Source of the DNA: Entrophospora sp. SA101
Taxonomy: Eukaryota > Glomeromycota > Glomeromycetes > Entrophosporales > Entrophosporaceae
Length of the DNA stretch: 18,665 nucleotides
NCBI GenBank assembly: GCA_958430865.1
Contig: CAUDNR010000906.1
Coordinates: 589-19,253 of the forward strand
Direction: 5' to 3'
Below the pieces are notes generated by a model. The model was given only the letters and a program-made list of their open reading frames with translations, searched no databases and was not told where the DNA came from. Shown one piece after another: positions 1-9,611 of the stretch (positions are counted from its first letter, which is position 1; each line of letters starts with the position of its first letter). The position numbers and the translations under genes were made by a program.

Positions 1-530
1 TCGTCAAACAACATTCGTTCGGAGAATTAGCACTGGATACGAAGTGCCTAAGCAACCTATCTGTATTCATGATCAATTAGTAATCTTTAATAATAACAGA
101 CTATTTCGTGACCAGATGATACATTGATCAAGTAGTATAATAAATTACCACAAAAAGATATATAAATAGATCCGTTTCCCTTTAAAAATGCAAAAAACGG
201 TGCATTTGTTTTGCCCTTTACGTTGCATTCTAATTCGAGGGTCGAGGTACGTAGTGTTGAAATGACATTCTATATTAATATATGATTCGGCTTTACACGT
301 TACATTAAATACGAGGTGTCTATATATTTCGTTCGGAGCATCAACATTAGCCAGTCATATTTTTATTCGTTACGTTGAATAAAATTTAATAAAAGATCAT
401 TTGTAAAGAAGAACCCTCATGTGAATCAAAAGTTATTTACGAATTTTGATTGTTAAAAAAATCAACCAAGCTTTTTCCTAATTAAAAAAAAAGATCTTTT
501 TGTCCTAATTTTTTCCTCGTGTTTATTTAT
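1..530 (+). repeat. Left long terminal inverted repeat
   Basis: This arm pairs in reverse complement with 4591-5114 over its whole length, apart from scattered substitutions and small indels. Long exact blocks are shared, for example CATTCTAATTCGAGGGTC near 225-242 and CGGCTTTACACGTTACATTA near 287-306. It holds two copies of a motif built on GTTCGGAG...ATTAGC, at 17-33 and 331-350. The outer copy lacks several bases (CATCAC) that are present in its right-arm counterpart. Similarity fades at about 530-535. Confidence 0.88.
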
Positions 531-535
531 TTATC

Positions 536-1680
536 CCGGATTAAATGTCAATTGGATCGATTGGATTTTTTTTACAAGCCTATTTATAGAAGAATAAACT
601 TCATGCAAACATTAAAAATTATTTAAAAAAAAAATCCTTTGGAACGGGATTTTATTTGTTTTCTCCAAAAGGAAATTAAAATAAAATTTTCCTATCCAAA
701 TGGTCAAAATCAAAAAAATTTTGTATATCGATCATTGAAATTGACCGATAATAATAACAAAATAAAATGTAAAAAGGTGTCTTTGAATCCCGATCTTGTG
801 ACCCTAAAAATATACTAACATTAACATTGTGTGACAAGTCTTTGACGATATGGGATCTGAGGTAAAGGCTCCAAAGCAAGGCCATAAGTTCCTGGTCATT
901 CCAAACGATTCAAAACGTCAAAGCAAGACGAATACCTAATGGTAGACAGCAGTAGACACCGCGCAAAAAAACATCTAAAGCAAAACACGATTTCCTTTCA
1001 GTCAAGTATCTGATTCGCTCAACCCTGACGTTTTGAACAAAAATATATAATTTTTCCAAATAGACATAAATGAGAATTCGTATGATACGGCGATGTAAAA
1101 ATGACCACTCTTTATCATTGTTGGAAAACGAAAATGTTTTTTAACGAGTCTTCTTCTTTATAACAGAATGTTTCCCATGCATTAAAAAAAAAAATAAAAT
1201 TGGTGTATGTGTTAGAAAAAATCTAAACTGCAGCTGCAGTTGAACCCTGATTTCTGACATTAACAAATTATTGTTGCACATGGCTGACTACACACTAACC
1301 TTCTTGTGCTTGGTTAAATTATAATTACAATTCTTTGCCTTACTGAGCAGAGCTGAGATTATAAGTGCTAAAAACAAACCTTTTGTTGAACTCAATTTTT
1401 TGAAAGCCAAAAATCACAATTACAATGTGTTTCTTATTGAAAATATTCCTTTGTTGTTTATTGGAAAATGATCAAAATAGTTATTAAATTATTTGTCATA
1501 TAACTAGTACAAATTTAGAAACTATTCACAAAATACGCGCTTTTTAAATCTCACATATTGCATGACTTTTAAAATGTGTATGATTTCTGTGCATATTCTT
1601 CTGTATTAGTATTAGCATATATTATAAGCATAATTATGTATTCTTGTACCTTTTCTGTGTCAAATTTTATAGGGATCTAC
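536..1680. other. Element interior without recognisable genes
   Basis: This AT-rich stretch inside the long-TIR element has no convincing reading frame on either strand. It contains a 12-bp inverted pair (TTCAAAACGTCA at 909-920 and its complement at 1026-1037) around a locally GC-richer patch. It also has a perfect 16-bp palindrome, AACTGCAGCTGCAGTT, at 1226-1241. It lies downstream of the gag relic on the minus strand, where pol would be expected, but no protease, reverse transcriptase or integrase motif is visible and no second LTR was seen. Confidence 0.5.
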
Positions 1681-1681
1681 A

Positions 1682-2260
1682 CCATCATGTTAGTCAGTTG
1701 ATTAATTAATCCTTGTAATTGTTGATCTGCACTTTGATCCCAGGAATGTTTGGCATAAATGCTACAAGTTTCCCCAGGTAATTGTCTTCGTTTTCTAATT
1801 CAACTGCCCATCCTTCTTCCATAGCTCTAGTCCTATATCTGGTTTGGAAATTCTGAACAAAACTTACAGTTATTGTACCATTGTTAGTTTGATCATTCCA
1901 GTGTTAGATATTACCTTGAACTTGATTCCACCAAGTGACTACTCCTGCTTTTAATCTTGGTACTTCTACTGCTACTTTCCAATCATTTGCTACTCTATTT
2001 TCAACAAAGGCTTGTTCCATTTCCTCTATCCAGGTAATTGGATCTTGGTATAATCTGGATGTTAATTTCTGGTGCAGTTGCTGGCTGTGGTACTATAACA
2101 TTTACCACTTGTTGATGTGCATTTGTAGAATCTTCGTCTGAATCACTATTTGAGTTTTTACTTATTTCCAAATTACTACTTGGATTATTACTTTCTTCGT
2201 TTGTTTCTTCCGTAGAACTTATAATTTCGTTTTGGCGCTATGTAAAGAGATTAGTCTAGC
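1682..2260 (-). pseudogene. Ty3-type retrotransposon gag (capsid) relic
   Basis: The minus strand encodes a recognisable gag block in pieces. A Ser/Asn/Asp-rich stretch (SSTEETNEESNNPSS..., about 2217-2170) comes first, then after a frame change DPITWIEEMEQAFVENR, then a segment with LKAGVVTWWNQVQ. An in-frame TAA (1904-1906) precedes HWNDQTNNG and FVQNFQTRYRT, and a further one-base shift leads to RQLPGET. The D-P-x-x-W-I-E start, the W-W pair, the F-x-x-x-F block and the QLPGE element are typical of retrotransposon capsid-like Gag, whose role is to form the particle that packages the element's RNA. At least two frameshifts and one stop make this copy non-functional. It lies downstream of the LTR and primer-binding site in the same orientation, which supports one nested retroelement. 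Confidence 0.72.
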
Positions 2261-2366
2261 TTGTTACATAATCTTGATATAATAAATTTAAACTCTCAGG
2301 GTACTCCCTATATCTAATGCTAATTAATAATACTTGAGATAGATTCCGAATTTGTTCTGGATTGTG

Positions 2367-2945
2367 TTATATTAATAAATGCTCAAAGGCAAAGGGGGTG
2401 TATGAAGTACAGCTTATGACCAGATAGTTATCAGTTATCCAAAATATAAGGAATTGTGGTGGGAAGTTTTGACGTAATGAGTTACAATCAGGGCAAGATA
2501 GGTCCTGATGAAAATGAGTTATTATTATAGTATCAAAGTTAATTCGACTAATCCTCATAAGATCTTCTTCATATGGCAAATCGTCCGGGATATCTTCAAA
2601 GAAATTTCCTCCGGGATAAATATTCTCCTTTTTAATTAAATTGTTGCAATCATCCTTTGAATGCTCTTTTCTTTTGCAACAAAGTGGTTTCTGAAAGATG
2701 AATTCTATTTCTCCCACTTTTGTTAGTCCTTGGACTTTACAATATTCCCAATGTGTCCATTTACTCCACAAGAGTAACAAGTTTATTTTTATGAAGATTT
2801 TCAGTTAATCTTGATTGGTAGTGTAACTGGAATATTTGTTGAGGATTTCTGTAGAAATATTTGAAGACCAGATCAATTAATTGTGGGTCTCTAATCATTC
2901 CTTCTAAAATTTGTTGATATACTTAAACAAAGGTTTCTGACTTAA
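2367..2945 (-). pseudogene. Gag-related relic with degenerate CCHC zinc knuckles
   Basis: On the minus strand near 2920-2790 a frame reads EGMIRDPQLIDLVFKYFYRN and a little further, then stops. In the next frame CYSCGVNGHIGN (about 2780) is the first half of a CCHC knuckle (C-x2-C-x4-H) whose last cysteine is lost to a shift. In the following 137-residue frame, CKRKEHSKDDC (about 2670) fits C-x4-H-x4-C, but its first cysteine is displaced. CCHC knuckles bind RNA in the nucleocapsid part of Gag. The acidic stretch DIPDDLPYEED follows. The relic lies between the primer-binding site and the capsid-like block, all on one strand. Because frames switch repeatedly, the limits are approximate and no product is expected. 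Confidence 0.55.
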
Positions 2946-3139
2946 TACGTTTTGAATTGAATTCTTTTAATTGCATTTACAATTTGATTTTTAACAGAAA
3001 GTGTAATATATTTTAAACTTGTAAGGTGAATAAATAATGAAAGTATAAAGAAAATAAATGAAAAGAAAAACAAGATAATTTAAAAATAAAGAAATACGAA
3101 TCCGTAGATTATATAATCACTTTGTGAAATTCCACACAA

Positions 3140-3159
3140 CCCGCACCGAGCTGTCACCA
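3140..3159 (-). other. Putative tRNA primer-binding site of the nested retroelement
   Basis: The minus strand reads TGGTGACAGCTCGGTGCGGG directly downstream of the candidate LTR. A block starting TGG (the complement of a tRNA CCA end) followed by GC-rich sequence is the usual form of a primer-binding site. It stands out from the AT-rich surroundings. I did not match it to a specific tRNA. Confidence 0.55.
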
Positions 3160-3164
3160 ATTAT

Positions 3165-3553
3165 TTTTTGGAAGAGTATATTAATTGATGATAACAACAC
3201 AAATTTATGATTTGGCTATTACCAACGAATTAGTTTTATTAACGAATAATTTTGTTTTAGAGATTTGAGAAAACGGTTTGTTTAGTTTATTTAGTCGAAA
3301 CAAATTTATTAACTTATTTATAAGTTAATTTATTACAAAGTTACTTTACAAGTATATAAAATTCAAATTTCTTATATACAATTAATTCTATTCAAAATTA
3401 TGAGTGCTTTTACCACAATTATGTGTTTTAGACACACTAATTCTTACTAAATAACATTGAATAATTATGATAAATAATGAAATGTAAAATAATTTAACTC
3501 GGAATTAAAATGTTTCGACCAATAAAAATCGTTAAATTCTAATTCCGGTAACA
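3165..3553 (-). mobile_element. Probable 5' LTR of a truncated Ty3-type retroelement
   Basis: Read on the minus strand, this stretch starts TGTTACCGGAATTAG at 3553, carries a TATA-like TGTATATAAG about 180 bp in, and ends just before the primer-binding site. The order LTR, primer-binding site, gag on one strand is that of an LTR retrotransposon. The 3' edge is uncertain: the nearest CA dinucleotide is about 9 bases before the primer-binding site. No second LTR copy was found elsewhere in the window, so the insertion is truncated and cannot be confirmed by LTR pairing. Confidence 0.5.
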
Positions 3554-3599
3554 CAAGTAATCGAATAATACTTCAACTTATTTCTTCTTATAACTAACT

Positions 3600-4560
3600 T
3601 TCTTCTCCATGTCATTTTTAATCCAAAATAATTTGTCGTTCTTAAGTGTAAATCCATGTATTTTCTTTGGTGTCAAGCATCGTAGTTTCTCATGCTCGGT
3701 CCTATCGCCATTTCTGGCTCAGCTTCCCAGCTCCCTCATTCCGAAATTACGTCATCCTATTTTGCACTGTTATACTTTCGACTCCATTATTTTGATCGTG
3801 TTTAAAGCCCCAGGGTGATTGCTCCCCGGTCCCATTTCACAGCCGACTTAGACATGCTTACCACATCTACCACTGCTTTTTCATTGGCGTATACATGGTT
3901 AAACCACAATACTGACACTTGGCAATGCTACAAGGCACGCGCGTTATTGGTGCTATAACGTCTTCCCATAATACGGGTAATCTCGATCAAAATGATTTCA
4001 TTACCCTTCAACTCTCATCTCAAACTAGACCAATTTTTTGGTTTCTGGTATCCATCTTGTGTTATGGGTGCTTTAAGTAAGTCCCGTCGACACTAGCTGT
4101 GAGAGGTCAGAATGGTAATTTTTTCAGACCTCGTCGCAACGTTCTCGAAGCGACCCATTTCCGAGCCTCTGGCTACCTCATACAATATTGACTGTACCAG
4201 AATGTACTAACCCAATTTGCGTACCCGCAAGGCAAAGTTAGCCTTAATCCAGTCCTGCCAATAAAATACATTCACCGTACCAAATTTCATCTACAGATAT
4301 AGCTTTGGTGGATCCATTGCTATTGTCGGATATCATCTGGCAAAAAAACAACCACACCTATCGCTAGTCTTAGGCGAATACTATAGTCCTATACTACACG
4401 TTTCAGATTATCCTCCTCTTTACCGTTATTATTCATTCTAGGCGATCTGTTTTAGGTATATCTTGGTTAAATCTGTTGGTGCCCAAAGACGTTACCAGCT
4501 AGGCCCTACACAACATGCTAGGCACTCCCATTTATAATATATACCTCAACGTTACGTAGA
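3600..4560. other. GC-richer relic inside the long-TIR element, origin unknown
   Basis: Base composition rises visibly compared with the flanks. Several medium-length frames read on both strands but are broken by stops. On the plus strand these include a 69-codon frame at 3609-3818 and pieces reading DLDMLTTSTTAFSLAYTWLN (about 3845) and SSTDIALVDPLLLSDIIW (about 4290). On the minus strand one piece reads VVSMSKSAVKWDRGAITLGL (about 3880). I recognise no domain. It may be the eroded coding core of the host transposon or captured DNA. No gene is claimed. Confidence 0.4.
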
Positions 4561-4590
4561 AATCCAAATAATGTCACGAATCGGATACCC

Positions 4591-5114
4591 TATTAATAAA
4601 CATGAGGAAATTAGGACAAAAAGATCTTTTTTTTTTAAATAGAAAAAAAAGTTTGGTTGATTTTTTAACGATCGAAATTCGTAAATGACTTTTGATTCAC
4701 ATAAGGGTTCTTCTTTGCAAAGGATCTTTTATTAAATTTTGCTCAACGCAACGAATAAAAATATGACTGGTTAATGTTGATGCTCCGAACGAATATATAG
4801 GTACCTCGCATTTAATGTAACGTGTAAAGCCGAATTACATATATAACACCATTTTAACACTACATACCTTGACCCTCGAATTAGAATGCAACGTAAAAAG
4901 CAAAACCAATGCACCATTTTTTGCATTTTTGGGAGATAGCGTGTCTATTTATATATGTTTTTGTGGTAATTTATTAGACTACTTGATCAATGCACCATCT
5001 GGCCATAAATAGTCTATTTATTAAAGATTGCATAATTAATCATGAATGCATGATAATATGCGATACTTCTCATCTAGTGCTAATGTGATGCTCCGAACTA
5101 ATGTTGTTTGACGA
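4591..5114 (-). repeat. Right long terminal inverted repeat
   Basis: This is the reverse complement of 1-530, ending AATGTTGTTTGACGA at 5100-5114. It carries the two matching copies of the subterminal motif, GCTAATGTGATGCTCCGAAC at 5079-5098 and TTAATGTTGATGCTCCGAAC at 4771-4790. The substitutions between the arms suggest an insertion old enough for them to have drifted apart. Confidence 0.88.
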
Positions 5115-6457
5115 AATGTTACCACAGTTGTAAAATTATTACGTCAAATTCGCTACCATTAAGTCAAAATGATGCAAGTAAAATTGCTTTAAAGGTGAAT
5201 AAAATATAAAATCTTACAAAAAAAACTTATAAATATATATATTTCCCTTTTTTCTTGTATATCCTAATCTCTCCTTTGTTTCATGAGTTATTCCCAAAGA
5301 GTTAAGTTTTTCTTTTGCTAGTATAAATTCAGTTCCCACACACTCATTTTATGTATTAATATTGATAACATGATACCAATACATGATAAAATCATCAATT
5401 AAGAATTCAGTACTTTTAGTGTATCAAATGAAAATTTTACGCAAAAGCCTTTTATAATTGATTGATCAAGTTACTTTGCATCTTTATTTTTTATCCTTGT
5501 TGTAGTGAAAATTTCATTAAGGATAACTTCTGGTCTTTGCTTGAAAAAGCATAACTTCGGGTCCTCACAGAGGAAAATAATACATTCTAATAAAATAAAA
5601 CTCTGATATAATCATTATTTTTATTGAATAAAATTAATCGTTAATAAACTTTTAAAAATAAAAATATTGTCTTTATTTTCTTTTGTTTAAAGTTCTCTGA
5701 TAAAAGAAACAAGTGTAGTTAGTGCCTGTAAAGGGTAACAATTGTGGAGCTTTGGTAAAAAGCCATATTTATTTACTTTAGTAGCAAGCAAGTAAGGTTA
5801 GGACTAATGTTGCTTACCTAGTGAGTGTTAACAATGATTAGTAACGTAAACTGCTTTAGTGAGTAGGCAAAGGTTAATCGGAAATATGGTAGTATTGTTG
5901 TAATCATAAAATGTAAGGCTGTTAAACAAGTTACTTGGAGTGTTTTGCACGTAAACCAAAGCAAGTTTGCAATTGGCCAATAAATGTAAACAACTGAAAC
6001 AAATTGAATAAAGGGACTTTATAGCATTGCAAAGGGCCATCTTGATTTATTTACAGTTATCTGGTACTATTAAGTGTGCTCACAGGTTCAAGAAAGAGTC
6101 GTAAACTAATTAATTAACAAGCACCAAATTATTGTGAATTAAAATGACAAGAATAGCCTAAAAATTAAGCCATAATTGTTAATTAACCGAAATGATACCT
6201 TGCAATATCACCATTTAACAATAATCGAAAAATTGTAAAAAGTTTATTTCAAAATATTGTTACAAGATAAGAAATAAAATAAGGATGAAATAAAAGATAA
6301 ATAAAAATAAGATAATAAATTTATAGTGGAGATTAAATTACTATTGTTACTAGAACCTAATGTTAATTAATTAATTAATTAATTAATTAATATTGTTAAT
6401 AATGGATAGTAATTTCCAATTAATTAATAATGAAATTTTATTTACCTTTGTTAACAT
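5115..6457. other. AT-rich spacer, with a TTAA microsatellite
   Basis: No convincing gene was seen on either strand between the right TIR and the kinase remnant. An uninterrupted (TTAA)n run of about seven units lies at 6363-6391. The 70-codon minus frame at 5828-6040 has unstructured, Cys/Leu-rich content without a recognisable domain and is probably chance. Confidence 0.55.
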
Positions 6458-6752
6458 TTAGAGGAAAGAATCACAATCAAGATTATTCAACGAACTATCA
6501 TTACTTGTATAAATTTTCAAGCTTTTAGATTTAGCAATCTCTTCATCTAAGATTCTACTTTTATGATATGCATCTGGATGTGGTTTGTGTGCTTGTTGTG
6601 AACCATTACTACTGCTACTAGTAGTATTATTACTATTATTATTTTTAATAATTTCATTACATTTATATCTAGCAAAATCAGCCAGTTCTCTACTAGTTGG
6701 TCTTTTTGATGGATCCACATCCCAACACCTCTGCATCATTTGCACACAACCA
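6458..6752 (-). pseudogene. Orphan C-terminal exon of a protein kinase (tyrosine-kinase-like type)
   Basis: The frame starts after a plausible splice acceptor (TTATCTAG, AG at 6754-6753) and encodes about 98 residues to a TAA. GCVQMMQRCWDVDPSKRPTS matches subdomain XI of eukaryotic protein kinases, including the conserved RCW-D-x-D-P-x-x-RPT. A poly-Asn/Ser linker follows, then HPDAYHKSRIL and a short tail; tails of this style are frequent in the large kinase families of mycorrhizal fungi. The ATP-binding loop, VAIK lysine, HRD and DFG motifs are all absent. I read the minus strand up to about 9600 and found no kinase exon, so this fragment cannot be catalytic alone. It is either a truncated gene remnant or the last exon of a gene with an unusually long intron. 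Confidence 0.6.
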
Positions 6753-7384
6753 CTAGATAACAAATTCAACCAAGAATATAAATTTTTTTGAAAAAAAAAG
6801 TTTTTATTAATTTATCAATTATGATGGAAATTTTTATGGTAAAATTTAATAATAAACTGAATAACTTTAAACCATGATAACTTTTTTTTATATAATAAAA
6901 TTGAATGAAACCTTTTATGATTTTATTGTTAAAAGTCTTCTATAATAAAGTTTCGGAGAACATCTAATTTGGTTATAAAGTTTATTTATTAGTAAAATTT
7001 TTTTCAATATTTTTACTATATATAAAAATTTTTTTTTTTTCATTTGGTAAGAAAAAAACTCTCTGTAATCTAAAATCTTGATCTATTTACTATAATTTCC
7101 CTTAGTTTCATGTTTGTATCTCTCTTTATTTGAAGGTTCTGATCCAATTTATATATATATGCAAAAATTAGTGATATTATTAGTTGTTAATTCAAAGATT
7201 ATTCATTAACTCAAGCAATTTCTAAAAGCAATTTCTAATGGTTTAAATACTTCTTGGAGTATTACAAATAATATGGCTTTTTACATTATTCCGCACAATA
7301 AAATATACATTGAACAAAGTAGAATAAAATATAATGATTACGTTTACTAGACGCGTAATTGATTATGTCCTTGTGATATAAAAG
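6753..7384. other. Very AT-rich spacer without genes
   Basis: Homopolymer runs and TA-rich sequence dominate. Short minus-strand frames near 7080-7170 were read in a search for missing kinase exons but show no kinase motif. Confidence 0.5.
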
Positions 7385-7548
7385 GAAATTATTGATGATA
7401 ATTGGGACCTTAAGTCGGTTCCCAATTTACTATCTCACGATATTAATAGCATTAACAGTATTAGTAATAGTAGTGGTGATCGTGTTAATGATAATAATGG
7501 CAGTGGCATTGGTGGCTATGAGCAACTATCACAAACTTCCCTCTATTT
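7385..7548 (+). other. Possible isolated exon of an unknown gene
   Basis: The plus-strand frame is open between a possible acceptor (ATAAAAG before 7385) and a consensus-like donor (GTATGT at 7549). The 54-residue peptide starts EIIDDNWDLKSVPNLLSHDI and continues as Asn/Ser/Gly-rich sequence (SISNSSGDRVNDNNGSGIGG) before YEQLSQTS. This composition resembles linker regions of fungal proteins. No partner exons were found on either side, and an overlapping minus-strand frame (about 7690-7488) is equally open. No domain is recognised. It may be a gene relic or chance. Confidence 0.22.
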
Positions 7549-8350
7549 GTATGTACATTAACAACACCCACAAAAGGATAATAAATTGGATATGAGAGCA
7601 TTGAACTTTTCATGCAAAGGTACTCAATTGGGTCACTATTGTTATTACTCTCTGATTTATTCGTGGATCGTCAATTAACTTTTAAAAAACGATAAATTCA
7701 ATTTATCGCATTTAGAAGTTATTATTATCAGTTATTTGTTGATGATACACACAGCATAACAATAATGAGGAAATTGTTAGAAAGTGGCGTGACTTTTTTT
7801 ACTTTTTTGTCTTTATTTGAATCATATGCATTTATTATGTGCATTACAAAATTTTTTGATCAAGATTAGATTATCTATAACTAAATGCAGAAAAATAGAT
7901 TTTGTAATTGTTTGCAAAGACTACAAAAAAAGATCTTGTTTCATGAATAAATAAATATGTACGAATAATGAATATGATAAATCATTAAAAGTCTTGATAA
8001 ATCAGCGGGAAAAGATATAATGAATGATGTTAAATTTTCCCGACTAGGAGAGACTCTTGTTGGATCTTTTCAGTGTTGAAGAAGTGTTGTCCATTATATA
8101 TATTGACTGGTGTTTATGACTTGTGTATGTGTATGGTAATAAATGAATTTACGTTTCATTTTTATTATTAATGATGATTGATTATTCATCAAATTTTTTT
8201 GAGTAGTTCAAGCTTAGGAATAGGGATAGGGATGAAATTTTAATACGAATAGTGAATTTTTCCACATTTAAAATCATAATTATAATGAGTTACGTATCAG
8301 GAATAGTTTTTCCATATTAATATTAATATGATGTATTCTGATTTTCAATG
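7549..8350. other. AT-rich spacer without supported genes
   Basis: No domain-bearing frame, RNA gene or clear repeat was seen. Short A/T runs and dispersed TTATTA-type sequence make up most of it. Confidence 0.45.
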
Positions 8351-9332
8351 TCATATGTTGCTACAATTTACATTAAAAAAAATGGCGCGTTTTGTAAGTG
8401 GTCGCGCGTATCGTTTTTCATAAATATTTTTAATCCTATTAATTCCAGCTGTTGGAAATTCACAAAGTCGGATATTAACAACAGAATATGTCAAACCGTA
8501 ATTATTTAGAAACCGTTCACCATGTTCAAGCCCAATTACTCTGTTGAACATGTTTTCGCCAATTAAAAGTACCACAAATGAATTATTTAATTACTTTCGT
8601 CCACATCAATACGATGGACGACCATTCACTTGAAACACAAGTGTTAAAATTACACATACTACTAAAAAGAATCCAACTCGATTCGAGTCATTCGGATCCT
8701 TAATCACAATCGTTATTGTTTCAAAAATGGAACACATCTCTTGCTTTTCCAAGTTCATATTCATTTATTCTGCCAGTTATGCTAACTGGCACCGGAGTTA
8801 ATTGTTTAATATAACAGACCACGATTGAATAAGTGGATGAATGTTGTTCCTTGCAGACTTGTGGATATATGGTGTTTCAACAGACTAGGCTTGCACAATA
8901 ATCAATGGCAAGATAATTGAAGTGTTGACTGTATCAACCCATCATGCGTTTCATCTACACCATAAAGCCTTGGGATCTTTATTCAGAACTGCCATTGGTA
9001 TCGCTGGTGCATACAGATTTGCTTTCAGCCTCCCTCTCCGCTTTATCACCCTTCTCGAAAACTTGCACATCTACACCTACACCAGCCAACTTACATACAC
9101 ACACTCTCAATATCCAATGGAAGTCTCCCTTGGTCAAGGAGATTTAACAAAATAATTGATCATTATATGATGCTATTCCCGTTAGGATTATCATTAAATC
9201 AACAAACCAATTAACGATAATATTCCCAATCACCAAATAGACTTGTGAGGCGGTGATATGAACAATTGCACTCCTTTTATTTGGATGCGAAGTTATAAAT
9301 AAATAAATAACACATGGGTTAAAACATTTCAA
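8351..9332 (-). other. GC-richer patch with several unidentified coding-like frames
   Basis: Four minus-strand frames in a row have balanced, protein-like composition. From upstream to downstream they are: 9332-9144, hydrophobic, containing IVHITASQVYLVIGNIIVNW; about 9147-8988, charged, containing DVQVFEKGDKAEREAESKS and ending in a stop; about 8880-8712, containing PVPVSITGRINEYELGKARD; and about 8596-8351, containing GLEHGERFLNNYGLTYS and GINRIKNIYEKRYARPL. Around 8900-9150 the plus strand is also open in two frames, which fits raised GC content more than any one gene. I could not join the pieces with good splice sites and recognise no family. It may be a decayed gene or transposon. Confidence 0.28.
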
Positions 9333-9478
9333 AAAAAGTCTTTTAAAAATTTTATTAATTGATGAAAAGAATATTGTCCTGCAATATCTTTTAATAAATA
9401 TTATATTACCACTAAAACCCCAACCACTATCTATAATATCTACTATATTATAATTAACAAGTATAATGTATTTAATTA

Positions 9479-9545
9479 ATATATATATATATGTGTATAT
9501 GTATATGTGTATATGTGTAATGTATGTATATATGAATGTATGTAT
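9479..9545. repeat. TA/TG-rich microsatellite downstream of the Msb1-type gene
   Basis: An imperfect run of TATATA, TGTATATG and TGTATGTA units lies about 70-130 bp beyond the stop codon of the gene at 9612-12900. It is in the spacer or 3' untranslated region. Confidence 0.7.
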
Positions 9546-9611
9546 GCTTAATGAGAAAAAATATAAAAAATAATATGTATGAATGCAAATAAATTTATTT
9601 ATTATTAAAAT

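Larger units (their letters stand above)
1..5114. mobile_element. Long-TIR DNA transposon-like element, decayed, with nested retroelement
   Basis: The first roughly 530 bp return as an inverted copy at 4591-5114, and the outermost 15 bases (TCGTCAAACAACATT) are a perfect inverted match. The unit is about 5.1 kb. Inside are a truncated Ty3-type retroelement on the minus strand (about 1680-3553), a GC-richer relic (3600-4560) and AT-rich filler. I found no intact transposase and no recognisable DDE motif. Long TIRs are known in Mutator-like and some other cut-and-paste or foldback elements, but the superfamily cannot be assigned. The window begins exactly at the left tip, so the left flank and any target-site duplication are out of view; the right flank starts AATGTTACC. 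It is probably a dead or non-autonomous copy. Confidence 0.85.

Noticed and set aside
1935..2141. Plus-strand 68-codon frame
   Set aside because: It is antisense to the gag relic, which is the recognisable frame here.
6585..6791. Plus-strand 68-codon hydrophobic frame
   Set aside because: It is antisense to the kinase exon; the poly-Leu run is the complement of the Asn/Ser linker codons.
7392..7595. Hydrophobic 67-codon plus-strand frame resembling a membrane segment
   Set aside because: The neighbouring frame of the same bases reads as Asn/Ser/Gly-rich linker, and runs of Val/Ile arise from shifting such codons. No start context or partner supports a membrane protein.
7488..7690. Minus-strand open frame containing NKSESNNNSDPIEYLCMKSS
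   Set aside because: It overlaps the plus-strand exon candidate and cannot be distinguished from chance. No domain and no splice partners were found.
8922..9155. 77-codon plus-strand frame in the GC-richer patch
   Set aside because: Two plus frames and one minus frame are open over the same bases, so openness reflects composition; no frame shows a domain.
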